DNA of 14,949 bases from Luteococcus sp043424415 (lineage in GTDB: Bacteria > Actinomycetota > Actinomycetes > Propionibacteriales > Propionibacteriaceae): the NCBI RefSeq assembly GCF_043424415.1, contig NZ_JBHWOO010000293.1, positions 1 through 14,949 on the forward strand, in the 5' to 3' direction. The translations under genes and the position numbers were made by a program. Positions 6,109 through 12,758 of the stretch are shown here, one piece after another. How positions within the stretch are numbered: position 1 is the stretch's first letter; each line of letters begins with the position of its first letter. The notes beneath the pieces are model-generated. The model was given only the letters and a program-made list of their open reading frames with translations. It did not search any database and was not told the origin of the DNA.

Positions 6109-6477
6109 ATGATCCAGCAGGAGTCGCGGCTCAAGGTCGCCGACAACACTGGTGCCAAGGAACTCTTGTGCATCCGTGTTCTCGGTGGCTCGAAGCGCCG
6201 CTACGCCGGTCTCGGCGACACCATCGTGTGCACCGTCAAGGATGCCATCCCCGGCGGCAACGTGAAGAAGGGTGACGTCGTCAAGGCCGTCATCGTTCGC
6301 ACCGTCAAGGAAGCCCGTCGCGTCGACGGTTCCTACATCAAGTTCGACGAGAACGCGGCCGTGATCCTGAAGAACGACGGGGAGCCCCGCGGCACCCGCA
6401 TCTTCGGCCCGGTTGCCCGTGAGCTGCGCGACAAGAAGTACATGCGCATCGTCTCGCTCGCCCCGGAGGTGATCTGA
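6109..6477 (+). CDS. rplN: 50S ribosomal protein L14 (uL14)
   Basis: L14 lies at the subunit interface, forming an intersubunit bridge and the binding site of the silencing factor RsfS. The 122-residue product MIQQESRLKVADNTGAKELLCIRVLGGSKRRYAGLGDTIVCTVKDAIPGG...GSYIKFDENAAVILKNDGEPRGTRIFGPVARELRDKKYMRIVSLAPEVI matches the family along its entire usual length. AAGGAG is 5 nt before the ATG. It is the first gene of the spc operon and its stop is one base before rplX. Confidence 0.98.
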   Translation: MIQQESRLKVADNTGAKELLCIRVLGGSKRRYAGLGDTIVCTVKDAIPGGNVKKGDVVKAVIVRTVKEARRVDGSYIKFDENAAVILKNDGEPRGTRIFGPVARELRDKKYMRIVSLAPEVI

Positions 6478-6478
6478 C

Positions 6479-6850
6479 ATGAAGTCGCTCCACGTCAAGA
6501 AGGGTGACCGCGTCAAGGTCATCGCTGGCAAGGACAAGGGCACCATCGGCGAGGTCATCGCCGTCGATGTCGAACGCGAGCGCGTGACCGTCGAGGGCGT
6601 CAACATCGCCAAGCGTCACCTGCGCGACCAGGCCAATGCGGCCGGCCAGCAGACCAAGGGCGGCATCATCGCGTCCGAGGCCCCCATCCACGTCTCCAAC
6701 GTCCAGCTGGTCATCGGTACCGGCAAGGACGCCCAGGTGACCCGCGTCGGCTACAAGCGCGTCGAGGTCTCCAAGCGTCGTCCCGACGGTTCGGAATACA
6801 CGACCACCCGCAGCGTCCGCATCGCTCGCAAGACGGGGGAGGAGATCTGA
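6479..6850 (+). CDS. rplX: 50S ribosomal protein L24 (uL24)
   Basis: L24 initiates large-subunit assembly and binds domain I of 23S rRNA. The 123-residue product has an N-terminal KOW motif (KKGDRVKVIAGKDKGTIGEVIAVD, about residues 6-29), then GVNIAKRHLRDQ and a C-terminal basic segment. It is longer than E. coli L24 (104 aa), with an extended C-terminus (GSEYTTTRSVRIARKTGEEI) typical of actinobacteria. The strong ribosome binding site GGAGGTGAT (6465-6473) is inside the end of rplN. The stop overlaps the rplE start by one base (TGATG). Confidence 0.95.
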   Translation: MKSLHVKKGDRVKVIAGKDKGTIGEVIAVDVERERVTVEGVNIAKRHLRDQANAAGQQTKGGIIASEAPIHVSNVQLVIGTGKDAQVTRVGYKRVEVSKRRPDGSEYTTTRSVRIARKTGEEI

Positions 6851-7479
6851 TGAGCACCGAGACCACCACCACCCGTGAGCTGCCTCGCCTGAAGCAGAAG
6901 TACCGCGAGGAGATCCGCCCCGCGCTGCAGGACGAGTTCGGCTTCGCCAACCCGATGCTGATTCCCGGCCTCACCAAGATCGTGGTGAACATGGGTGTCG
7001 GCGACGCCGCCAATGACTCCAAGGTCATGGACGGCGCCATCCGCGACCTGACCGCCATCACCGGCCAGAAGCCGCAGGTGACCAAGGCCCGCAAGTCGAT
7101 CGCCCAGTTCAAGCTGCGTGAGGGCCAGCCCATCGGCTGCCACGTCACGCTGCGTGGCGACCGGATGTGGGAGTTCGCCGACCGTCTGCTGACGCTGGCC
7201 CTGCCGCGAATCCGCGACTTCCGCGGCCTCAACGGCAACCAGTTCGACGGTCTGGGCAACTACACCTTCGGCCTGAACGAGCAGGTCATGTTCCTGGAGA
7301 TCGACCAGGACAAGATCGACCGCGTTCGTGGCATGGACATCACCTTCGTGACGACCGCCTCGAACAATGAGCAGGGCAAGGCGCTGCTCAAGCACCTCGG
7401 CTTCCCCTTCAAGGAGGTCGACGACCCCAAGGCCAAGAAGGTGCGTCGCGGTCCGGCGTACTACAAGAAGAAGAAGTGA
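6850..7479 (+). CDS. rplE: 50S ribosomal protein L5 (uL5)
   Basis: L5 binds 5S rRNA in the central protuberance and contacts the P-site tRNA. The 209-residue product has the family segments NPMLIPGLTKIVVNMGVGDAAND, ITGQKPQVTKARKSIAQFKLREGQPIGCHVTLRGDRMWEFADRL and LPRIRDFRGLNGNQFDGLGNYTFGLNEQVMFLEI. It is about 25 residues longer than E. coli L5 (179 aa), owing to an N-terminal Thr/Glu lead and a basic C-terminal end (KAKKVRRGPAYYKKKK). GGGGGAGGAGAT precedes the start, which overlaps the rplX stop. An 11-nt gap leads to rpsN. Confidence 0.96.
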   Translation: MSTETTTTRELPRLKQKYREEIRPALQDEFGFANPMLIPGLTKIVVNMGVGDAANDSKVMDGAIRDLTAITGQKPQVTKARKSIAQFKLREGQPIGCHVTLRGDRMWEFADRLLTLALPRIRDFRGLNGNQFDGLGNYTFGLNEQVMFLEIDQDKIDRVRGMDITFVTTASNNEQGKALLKHLGFPFKEVDDPKAKKVRRGPAYYKKKK

Positions 7480-7490
7480 GGCGCTGAACC

Positions 7491-7676
7491 ATGGCCAAGA
7501 CAGCCCTGAAGGTCAAGCAGGCTCGTACCCCCAAGTTCGGCGTCCGCGCCTACACCCGCTGCCAGAAGTGCGGTCGACCGAAGTCGGTCTACCGCAAGTT
7601 CGGTCTGTGCCGCGTGTGCCTGCGCGAGATGGCCCACGCTGGCCAGCTGCCCGGCGTGACCAAGTCGTCCTGGTGA
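7491..7676 (+). CDS. rpsN: 30S ribosomal protein S14, zinc-binding short type (uS14)
   Basis: S14 assembles into the head of the small subunit. The 61-residue length and two CxxC pairs, C24/C27 and C40/C43 (CQKCGRPKSVYRKFGLCRVC), define the zinc-binding type (often called rpsZ or rpsN1). The longer zinc-free type made under zinc limitation lacks these Cys. The C-terminus MAHAGQLPGVTKSSW is canonical. AGGCGCTGAACC precedes the ATG, with only a weak ribosome binding site visible. A 185-nt structured gap follows before rpsH, the largest within this operon. Confidence 0.97.
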   Translation: MAKTALKVKQARTPKFGVRAYTRCQKCGRPKSVYRKFGLCRVCLREMAHAGQLPGVTKSSW

Positions 7677-7696
7677 CGCTGAGCCACTGAACCCGT

Positions 7697-7830
7697 CGCC
7701 GACGGGGGGTCTCGACCCACCGTCGGCGCACACCGCGCATGGCCTCGCCGAGGCACAGTGCGCACCAGATCTTCCCGGCCGCCGGTCGGGACAAAGCGCG
7801 AAAGGTCATGTCTGGGTGTACCCGGGCATG
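7697..7830 (+). promoter_or_regulatory. Four tandem stem-loops between rpsN and rpsH
   Basis: Four hairpins follow one another in the rpsN-rpsH gap. The first (7697-7728) is a 9-bp stem CGCCGACGG/CCGTCGGCG, a G-A mismatch, then GGGT/ACCC with a CTCG loop. The second (7735-7763) is GCGCA/TGCGC outside GCCTC/GAGGC. The third (7773-7791) is an 8-bp stem TCCCGGCC/GGTCGGGA with one G-U pair and a 3-nt loop. The fourth (7807-7830) is CATGTCTGGG/CCCGGGCATG, 10 bp with two G-U pairs and loop UGUA. The fourth ends 11 nt before the ribosome binding site of rpsH. The first could be an attenuator or terminator; the set may be a regulatory RNA. No clear promoter was seen. Confidence 0.55.
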
Positions 7831-7861
7831 AAACCGTCGCGAGAAAGAAGTGCAAACAGCC

Positions 7862-8269
7862 ATGACAATGACTGATCCGATCGCAGACATGCTCACGCGT
7901 CTGCGCAATGCCAACCAGGCATTCCACGACGAGACCTCGATGCCGAGCTCGAAGATCAAGGTGGGTATCGCCGAGATCCTCAAGGCCCAGGGTTACATCA
8001 GTGACTTCGAGGTCGTCGAGCCCGGTGAGGGCGAGGTCGGCAAGACCCTCAAGATCACCCTGAAGTTCAGCGAGGACCGCAAGCGCGCCATCGCTGGGCT
8101 CCGTCGCATCAGCAAGCCCGGCCTGCGCGTCTACGCCAAGTCGACTGCGTTGCCCAAGGTTCTGGGTGGGATGGGCATCGCCATCATCTCCACCTCGCAG
8201 GGTCTGCTGACCGACGGCGAAGCACATGCCAAGTCCGTGGGCGGCGAAGTCCTCGCCTACGTCTGGTGA
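7862..8269 (+). CDS. rpsH: 30S ribosomal protein S8 (uS8)
   Basis: S8 binds the central domain of 16S rRNA. In E. coli it also represses the spc operon by binding its mRNA near rplE. The 135-residue product starts MTMTDPIADMLTRLRNANQAFHDETSMPSSKIKVGIAEILKAQGYISDFEV and ends with the rRNA-binding STSQGLLTDGEAHAKSVGGEVLAYVW. ATG 7862 is preferred because actinobacterial S8 proteins begin MTMTDPIADML; in-frame GTG 7850 overlaps the ribosome binding site AGAAAGAAG, and ATG 7868 is also possible. It is preceded by the four-hairpin gap and followed by rplF after 27 nt. Confidence 0.95.
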   Translation: MTMTDPIADMLTRLRNANQAFHDETSMPSSKIKVGIAEILKAQGYISDFEVVEPGEGEVGKTLKITLKFSEDRKRAIAGLRRISKPGLRVYAKSTALPKVLGGMGIAIISTSQGLLTDGEAHAKSVGGEVLAYVW

Positions 8270-8296
8270 CCCGGCGAGACTGATAAGGAGAATTTG

Positions 8297-8839
8297 ATGT
8301 CACGTATTGGCAAGCTCCCGATCACCGTCCCGTCCGGTGTCGAGGTGAAGCTGGATGGCCAGAACGTCGAGGTGAAGGGTCCCAAGGGAACCCTGAGCCA
8401 CGTCGTCCCCGAGCCGATCAAGATCACGAAGAATGACGAGGGCCTCCTGGAGGTCGCTCGCCCCAATGACGAGCGTGAGAGCCGCTCGCTGCACGGCCTG
8501 ACCCGCACCCTGGTGAACAACATGGTCATCGGTGTCACCGAGGGCTACGAGAAGAAGCTCGAGATCGTTGGCGTCGGCTACCGCGTCATCTCCAAGGGTC
8601 CCAAGCAGCTGGAGTTCGCGCTCGGCTTCTCGCACCCCGTCATCGTCGATGCCCCCGAGGGCATCACCTTTGCCGTCGAGAAGCCCACCGCCTTCAGCGT
8701 GCAGGGCATCGACAAGCAGGTGGTCGGCGAGGTCGCGGCCAACATCCGCAAGCTCCGCAAGCCCGAGCCGTACAAGGGCAAGGGCGTGCGTTACGCCGGC
8801 GAGCAGGTTCGCCGCAAGGTCGGAAAGGCTGGTAAGTGA
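8297..8839 (+). CDS. rplF: 50S ribosomal protein L6 (uL6)
   Basis: L6 sits near the sarcin-ricin loop and supports factor binding. The 180-residue product MSRIGKLPITVPSGVEVKLDGQNVEVKGPKGTLSH has two similar alpha/beta domains. It ends with the conserved KPEPYKGKGVRYAGEQVRRKVGKAGK. ATG 8297 is chosen over the adjoining TTG 8294 since AAGGAG (8285-8290) is then 6 nt away and the protein starts as in other bacteria. Its stop TGA is 2 nt before the rplR start. Confidence 0.96.
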   Translation: MSRIGKLPITVPSGVEVKLDGQNVEVKGPKGTLSHVVPEPIKITKNDEGLLEVARPNDERESRSLHGLTRTLVNNMVIGVTEGYEKKLEIVGVGYRVISKGPKQLEFALGFSHPVIVDAPEGITFAVEKPTAFSVQGIDKQVVGEVAANIRKLRKPEPYKGKGVRYAGEQVRRKVGKAGK

Positions 8840-8841
8840 CC

Positions 8842-9225
8842 ATGGCTATCTCTCTGGCAGTCCGCAAGGGACTGGCTCCGAAGACTGCGTCGCGTCTGCG
8901 TCGCCAGGCTCGTGGCCGCAAGAAGATCGCAGGTTCGGCCGAGCGTCCGCGCATGGTCGTCACCCGTTCTGCGCGCCACATCGGCGTGCAGGTGATCGAC
9001 GACGTGAAGGGCCACACGCTGGCCCAGGCCTCCAGCATGGAGGCTGCCGTCCGCGGTGCGGAGGGCGACAAGTCGGCCAAGGCCAAGAAGGTCGGCGAGC
9101 TGATCGCCGAGCGTTCCAAGGCTGCAGGCATCGACCAGGTGGTCTTCGACCGCGCCGGCAACAAGTACCACGGCCGCATCGCTGCGCTGGCTGACGCCGC
9201 GCGCGAGGCTGGCCTCGGGTTCTGA
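8842..9225 (+). CDS. rplR: 50S ribosomal protein L18 (uL18)
   Basis: L18 binds 5S rRNA together with L5 and L25-type proteins. The product is 127 residues with the basic N-terminal RLRRQARGRKKIAGSAERPRMVVTRSARHIGVQVIDD and the conserved end AAGIDQVVFDRAGNKYHGRIAALADAAREAGLGF. ATG 8842 gives MAISLAVRKG. An upstream in-frame GTG at 8836 (overlapping the rplF stop as GTGA) adds only MT and lies 7 nt from GGAAAGG, so it cannot be excluded. Twenty-three nt separate it from rpsE. Confidence 0.94.
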   Translation: MAISLAVRKGLAPKTASRLRRQARGRKKIAGSAERPRMVVTRSARHIGVQVIDDVKGHTLAQASSMEAAVRGAEGDKSAKAKKVGELIAERSKAAGIDQVVFDRAGNKYHGRIAALADAAREAGLGF

Positions 9226-9248
9226 TCACGACTGAAAGGCAAAAGACG

Positions 9249-9860
9249 ATGAGTGAAACTCAGCGCCGCGGTGGCGGTGCAGGAGGCGGCGAGCGTCGGG
9301 GTCGTGAGGACCGTCGAGGCAACAACCGCCAGCAGGAGGTCAAGTCCGAGTACCTGGAGCGCGTGGTTGCGATCAACCGTGTCGCCAAGGTGGTCCAGGG
9401 TGGCCGTCGCTTCAGCTTCACCGCACTGGTTGTGGTGGGCGACGGCGAGGGCACCGTGGGCGTCGGCTACGGCAAGGCCAAGGAGGTGCCTGCGGCGATC
9501 GCCAAGGGTGTCGAGGAGGCCAAGAAGCACTTCTTCAAGGTGCCGCTGGTCCAGCGCACGATCCCGCACCCCGTGCAGGGCGAGAAGGCTGCCGGTGTCG
9601 TGATGCTGCGTCCGGCTTCGCCCGGTACCGGTGTCATCGCCGGTGGCTCGGTCCGCGCCGTGCTGGAGTGCGCTGGCGTGCACGACATCCTGGCCAAGTC
9701 CCTGGGCTCGCCCAATGCCATCAATGTGGTCCACGCCACGGTCGAGGCACTGCAGAGCCTGGAGGAGCCCGAGCAGATCGCGAAGCGTCGCGGCATGTCC
9801 GTCGAGGACGTGGCCCCCGCCGCCCTGCTCAAGGCCCGCAAGGAAGGGGCGTCCAACTGA
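9249..9860 (+). CDS. rpsE: 30S ribosomal protein S5 (uS5)
   Basis: S5 contributes to decoding accuracy and mRNA handling at the entry channel. The 203-residue product has an Arg/Gly-rich N-terminal extension (residues 1-28), then the double-stranded RNA-binding domain (EYLERVVAINRVAKVVQGGRRFSFTALVVVGD, from about 34). Its VVQGGRRFSF loop is where spectinomycin-resistance changes map in other bacteria and looks unaltered. The C-terminal domain contains GTGVIAGGSVRAVLECAGVHDILAKSLGSPNAINVVHATVEAL. GAAAGG lies 9 nt before the ATG. The stop shares one base with the rpmD start (TGATG). Confidence 0.96.
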   Translation: MSETQRRGGGAGGGERRGREDRRGNNRQQEVKSEYLERVVAINRVAKVVQGGRRFSFTALVVVGDGEGTVGVGYGKAKEVPAAIAKGVEEAKKHFFKVPLVQRTIPHPVQGEKAAGVVMLRPASPGTGVIAGGSVRAVLECAGVHDILAKSLGSPNAINVVHATVEALQSLEEPEQIAKRRGMSVEDVAPAALLKARKEGASN

Positions 9861-10042
9861 TGGCTCGTCTCAAGGTGACCCAGCTGAAGTCTGGCATCGG
9901 CAGCAAGCAGAACCACAAGGAGACCCTGCGCACGCTGGGTCTCAAGAGGATCGGCGACGTTGTGGTGAAGGAAGACCGCCCCGAGATTCGTGGCATGGTC
10001 AAGTCCGTTCAGCACCTCGTGGCCGTGGAAGAGGTGGAGTGA
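9860..10042 (+). CDS. rpmD: 50S ribosomal protein L30 (uL30)
   Basis: L30 is a small large-subunit protein with a ferredoxin-like fold, absent from some bacterial lineages. The 60-residue product MARLKVTQLKSGIGSKQNHKETLRTLGLKRIGDVVVKEDRPEIRGMVKSVQHLVAVEEVE matches the family in full. The start at 9860 overlaps the rpsE stop by one base, and GGAAGGGG lies about 10 nt upstream. The open frame continues upstream inside rpsE but is not conserved. The stop is one base before rplO. Confidence 0.96.
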   Translation: MARLKVTQLKSGIGSKQNHKETLRTLGLKRIGDVVVKEDRPEIRGMVKSVQHLVAVEEVE

Positions 10043-10043
10043 C

Positions 10044-10484
10044 ATGGCGTTGAAGGTTCATCACCTGCGTCCTGCCCCCGGCGCGAAGACCGCCAAGACC
10101 CGTGTTGGCCGCGGTGAGGGCTCGAAGGGCAAGACCGCTGGCCGCGGTACCAAGGGCACCGGCGCACGCAAGAACGTGCCCGAGTCCTTCGAGGGTGGCC
10201 AGATGCCGATGCACATGCGTCTGCCGAAGGTCAAGGGCTTCAAGAACCCCTTCCGCACCGAGTACCAGGTCGTCAACGTCGGCACCATCGGCGAGCTCTT
10301 CCCCGAGGGTGGAGCCGTCACGGTGGCCGACCTCGTGGCCAAGGGCGCTGTCCGCAGCGGCCGTCTGGTCAAGGTCCTGGGCAGCGGCGACCTGCAGGTT
10401 GCCGTCCAGGTGAGCGCTGACGCGTTCACCGGCTCGGCCAAGGAGAAGATCGAGAAGGCGGGCGGTTCGGTCACCGAGCTGTGA
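10044..10484 (+). CDS. rplO: 50S ribosomal protein L15 (uL15)
   Basis: L15 is a late-assembling large-subunit protein with a long basic N-terminal extension. The 146-residue product has LKVHHLRPAPGAKTAKTRVGRGEGSKGKTAGRGTKGTGAR and FEGGQMPMHMRLPKVKGFKNPF. The C-terminal domain ends FTGSAKEKIEKAGGSVTEL, typical of L15. ATG 10044 lies one base after the rpmD stop, with GAGGTGGAG immediately upstream. It is the last ribosomal gene here: a terminator follows 17 nt later, in place of the secY gene found in this spot in many bacteria. Confidence 0.97.
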   Translation: MALKVHHLRPAPGAKTAKTRVGRGEGSKGKTAGRGTKGTGARKNVPESFEGGQMPMHMRLPKVKGFKNPFRTEYQVVNVGTIGELFPEGGAVTVADLVAKGAVRSGRLVKVLGSGDLQVAVQVSADAFTGSAKEKIEKAGGSVTEL

Positions 10485-10501
10485 CCCTCGTCGTCTGACG
10501 C

Positions 10502-10533
10502 AGCGGGGCAGCACCTTCGGGTGCTGCCCCGTT
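10502..10533 (+). terminator. Terminator after rplO
   Basis: CGGGGCAGCACC (10504-10515) and GGTGCTGCCCCG (10520-10531) form a perfect 12-bp stem with the very stable UUCG loop. One G-U and one A-U outer pair extend it to 14 bp. A short TTCT follows. It lies 17 nt downstream of rplO and ends the spc transcript. Confidence 0.88.
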
Positions 10534-10627
10534 CTGCATGCCCGGTTGCGCAGCTCATGCCGGTGGGGCAGTGGTGGGACGTGAAGGTTCCACGGGATCA
10601 ATCCTTGTGAGGGGCTCCTGCGGCAAA

Positions 10628-10660
10628 GGTCATTCTTCGGTCACAACTGGGTCACCGTTG
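10628..10660 (+). promoter_or_regulatory. Three 11-bp direct repeats (GGTCA) upstream of the opp promoter
   Basis: GGTCA begins at 10628, 10639 and 10650, each unit exactly 11 bp long (GGTCATTCTTC, GGTCACAACTG, GGTCACCGTTG). The array ends 10 bp before TTGACT at 10671. Direct repeats at 11-bp spacing are the usual sites of OmpR/PhoB-family response regulators, and Streptomyces PhoP boxes have units beginning G(G/T)TCA. The match is inferred by eye; the cognate regulator is not in the window. Confidence 0.5.
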
Positions 10661-10670
10661 CCCCAATTCC

Positions 10671-10700
10671 TTGACTGGTGCTCGAAGCGGGAGGCAATGT
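10671..10700 (+). promoter_or_regulatory. Probable promoter of the opp operon
   Basis: TTGACT (10671-10676) is a strong -35 match (five of six). The best -10 in range is CAATGT (10695-10700) at 18-bp spacing, which is weak. A weak -10 suits an activator-dependent promoter. GGCAA/TTGCC (10693-10697/10700-10704) forms a short inverted repeat over the -10. The predicted start near 10707 gives a leader of about 50 nt to the GTG of oppB. Confidence 0.4.
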
Positions 10701-10759
10701 TGCCGACGCGACGAGGGTCCATGCCGGTGGGCCACGTGCACCTCACAGAAAGGACGTCC

Positions 10760-11743
10760 GTGCTCCGCTTCCTGCTTCGGCGTCTTGCCAACTACGCGGT
10801 GCTGCTGTTCATCGCAGTCTCGTTGGCCTACCTGATGGCGTCGGTCACGATGGACCCACGCAATGCCTTCGACTGGTCGAATCCCGACCTGAACCGTGAT
10901 GCGGTCAACGCCACGCTCACGAGTTACAACATCAACCCGGACACCTCGCCGCTGCTGCGCTACAGCCGCTGGCTGAAGGAGGTCTTCGGCCACTGGAACT
11001 GGGGCTACACGCCCAAGGGTGAGGCGGTCAACGAACTGATGTCCACGAAGGTGTGGGTCTCGGTGCGCCTGGTGAGCATCGGCACCCTGCTGGGCATGGT
11101 GGTCGGCGTCAGCCTGGGCGCCTGGACTGCGGTGCGCCAGTACTCCTTCGCCGACCGCGGCTTCTCGCTGCTGGCCCTGCTGCTGATCTCCACGCCCACC
11201 GTCGTGCTGGCCGTGACGCTGCAGATGATCGCCACCTGGATCAACACGGCCGCGGGCTACCCGGTCTTCGAGTTCATCGGCGAGACCGGCCAGTCCGCTC
11301 CCGGCTTCTTCCCGCGCCTGCTCGACCGCCTGCAGCACCTGCTGCTGCCGACGCTCTCGCTCTCCCTGATGCAGATGGCCAGCTACTCCCGCTACCAGCG
11401 CAACCTGATGCTGGACACGCTGGGTGCCGACTATGTCCGTACCGCCCGGGCCAAGGGCCTGCGCAAGGGCAAGGCGATCCGTCGCCATGCCCTGCGCAAT
11501 GCCATCATCCCGATGGCCACGCAGCTGGCCTTCAGCGTCGCCCTGGTCTTCACTGGCGCGGCCATGACGGAGAAGATCTACGGCTGGCACGGCATGGGTG
11601 CCTACTCGGTGGAGGCCATCGGCGCCCAGGACATCAACGGTTCGGTTGCCGTGGCCGCCTTCTCGGGCGTGTGCGTGCTCACCGGCGCCGTGCTGTCCGA
11701 CATCCTCATCGCCGCCATCGACCCGCGCGTGCGCACGAACTAG
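10760..11743 (+). CDS. oppB: Peptide ABC transporter permease, OppB/DppB-like
   Basis: This is one of two transmembrane subunits of a peptide/nickel-type ABC importer in the cytoplasmic membrane. GTG 10760 is chosen because AGAAAGGA (10747-10754) lies 5 nt upstream and the protein then starts MLRFLLRRLANYAVLLFIAVSLAYLM, the usual OppB beginning. In-frame ATGs at 10697 and 10721 lack such a site. The 327 residues show about six membrane segments (near 10-28, 101-122, 136-160, 194-210, 252-270, 296-318). A periplasm-side loop spans 30-100, and the cytoplasmic EAA loop is DYVRTARAKGLRKGKAIRRHALRNAIIP (224-251), with its conserved Gly (233) present. The end DPRVR is typical. Substrate class (oligo- or dipeptide) cannot be decided. 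Confidence 0.9.
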   Translation: MLRFLLRRLANYAVLLFIAVSLAYLMASVTMDPRNAFDWSNPDLNRDAVNATLTSYNINPDTSPLLRYSRWLKEVFGHWNWGYTPKGEAVNELMSTKVWVSVRLVSIGTLLGMVVGVSLGAWTAVRQYSFADRGFSLLALLLISTPTVVLAVTLQMIATWINTAAGYPVFEFIGETGQSAPGFFPRLLDRLQHLLLPTLSLSLMQMASYSRYQRNLMLDTLGADYVRTARAKGLRKGKAIRRHALRNAIIPMATQLAFSVALVFTGAAMTEKIYGWHGMGAYSVEAIGAQDINGSVAVAAFSGVCVLTGAVLSDILIAAIDPRVRTN

Positions 11744-11753
11744 GAGCTCCGAC

Positions 11754-12758
11754 ATGACGAACATGGAACCGGAAGTCGGCCCCAAGTCCGAGGTGGATGC
11801 CACCGCCAAGACGGCCCAGCTGCTGGGCGATGTCGAGAAGCACGAGATGCGCAAGCCCGACGACGAGCAGCCGGTGCTCGACAAGGGCGAGAAGCAGATG
11901 TCGCGCGGCCGACTCATCATGAAGCGCTTCTGGCGCCCGTTGAGTGCCAAGCTCGGCGTCATCGGGCTGGGCTTCATCCTGCTCCTGGCCCTGGTCGGGC
12001 CCCACATCGGCCAGTGGAAGTACGACGACGTCGACAGCGACTGGTTCCTGTCACCTCCGTCGAACCTGCACTGGTTCGGTACCACCCAGGGCGGACGCGA
12101 TGTCTTCGCGATGAGCATGGAGGGCCTGCGCAAGTCACTGATGATCGGCTTCAGCGTCGCCATCCTGCAGGTGATCATCGCCTCGCTCGTGGGGGCCTCG
12201 GCCGCCTACTTCGGCAAGCGTGTGGAGAAGACCATCCTGTGGATCATCGACCTGATGCTGGTGATCCCCTCCTTCCTGCTGATTGCCATCCTGAGCCAGA
12301 CCCTCGGCGGCCGCCAGGGTGCGACCTGGGTCTTCATCCTGATGCTGGTGGCCTTCAGCTGGATGCTGAGCGCCCGTGTGGTGCGCGCGATGACGCTGAG
12401 TGTGGTGAACCTGGACTATGTCAACGCGGCCAGGTTCATGAACGTCCCCTCCTGGGTGATCATCACCAAGCACGTCATCCCGAACATCTCCTCCTACCTG
12501 ATCATCGATGGCACCCTCGCGGTGGCCTACGCGATCATCAGCGAGACGGCGCTCAGCTACTTCGGCTTCGGCGTCCAGCCCCCCGACACCTCGCTCGGCA
12601 CCCTGCTGGCCGAGGGCAACCAGACGGCCACCACCTTCCCGTGGGTCTTCCTGGCGCCCGCAGCCCTGCTGGTGCTCACCCTGGTGTCGGTCAACTTCAT
12701 CGGTGACGCCCTGCGCGACGCCATCGATCCGTCCTCGAAGTCCGGAGGCAAGGCATGA
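11754..12758 (+). CDS. oppC: Peptide ABC transporter permease, OppC/DppC-like
   Basis: This is the second membrane subunit, pairing with OppB to form the translocation path. The ATG at 11754 has TAGGAG (11741-11746, overlapping the oppB stop) 7 nt upstream. The 334 residues begin with a charged cytoplasmic extension of about 60 residues. Membrane segments follow near 67-84, 131-151, 163-181, 190-207, 248-265 and 296-316. Family marks are WFGTTQGGRDVFAMSMEGLRKSL (108-130) and LSYFGFGVQPPDTSLGTLLAEG (267-288). The EAA loop (DYVNAARFMNVPSWVIITKHVIPN, 221-244) has Asn230 where the family normally has Gly. The stop overlaps the next start (ATGA). Confidence 0.92.
   Translation: MTNMEPEVGPKSEVDATAKTAQLLGDVEKHEMRKPDDEQPVLDKGEKQMSRGRLIMKRFWRPLSAKLGVIGLGFILLLALVGPHIGQWKYDDVDSDWFLSPPSNLHWFGTTQGGRDVFAMSMEGLRKSLMIGFSVAILQVIIASLVGASAAYFGKRVEKTILWIIDLMLVIPSFLLIAILSQTLGGRQGATWVFILMLVAFSWMLSARVVRAMTLSVVNLDYVNAARFMNVPSWVIITKHVIPNISSYLIIDGTLAVAYAIISETALSYFGFGVQPPDTSLGTLLAEGNQTATTFPWVFLAPAALLVLTLVSVNFIGDALRDAIDPSSKSGGKA

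Noticed and set aside
7697..7830. Possible CRISPR or repeat array in the rpsN-rpsH gap
   Set aside because: The hairpins differ in sequence; there is no repeated unit or spacer pattern.
10574..10593. 7-bp hairpin GTGGGAC/GTTCCAC in the rplO-oppB gap
   Set aside because: Contains a G-U pair, lies upstream of the predicted opp transcription start and after the rplO terminator, so it is unlikely to be transcribed as a leader.
10556..10731. 12-bp direct repeat CATGCCGGTGGG at 10556-10567 and 10720-10731
   Set aside because: Short and GC-rich, with no target-site or att-like context and no mobile gene nearby; chance recurrence is likely.
10697..10759. Upstream ATG starts (10697, 10721) for oppB
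   Set aside because: No ribosome binding site, a non-family N-terminus, and the first would precede the predicted transcription start; GTG 10760 fits better.
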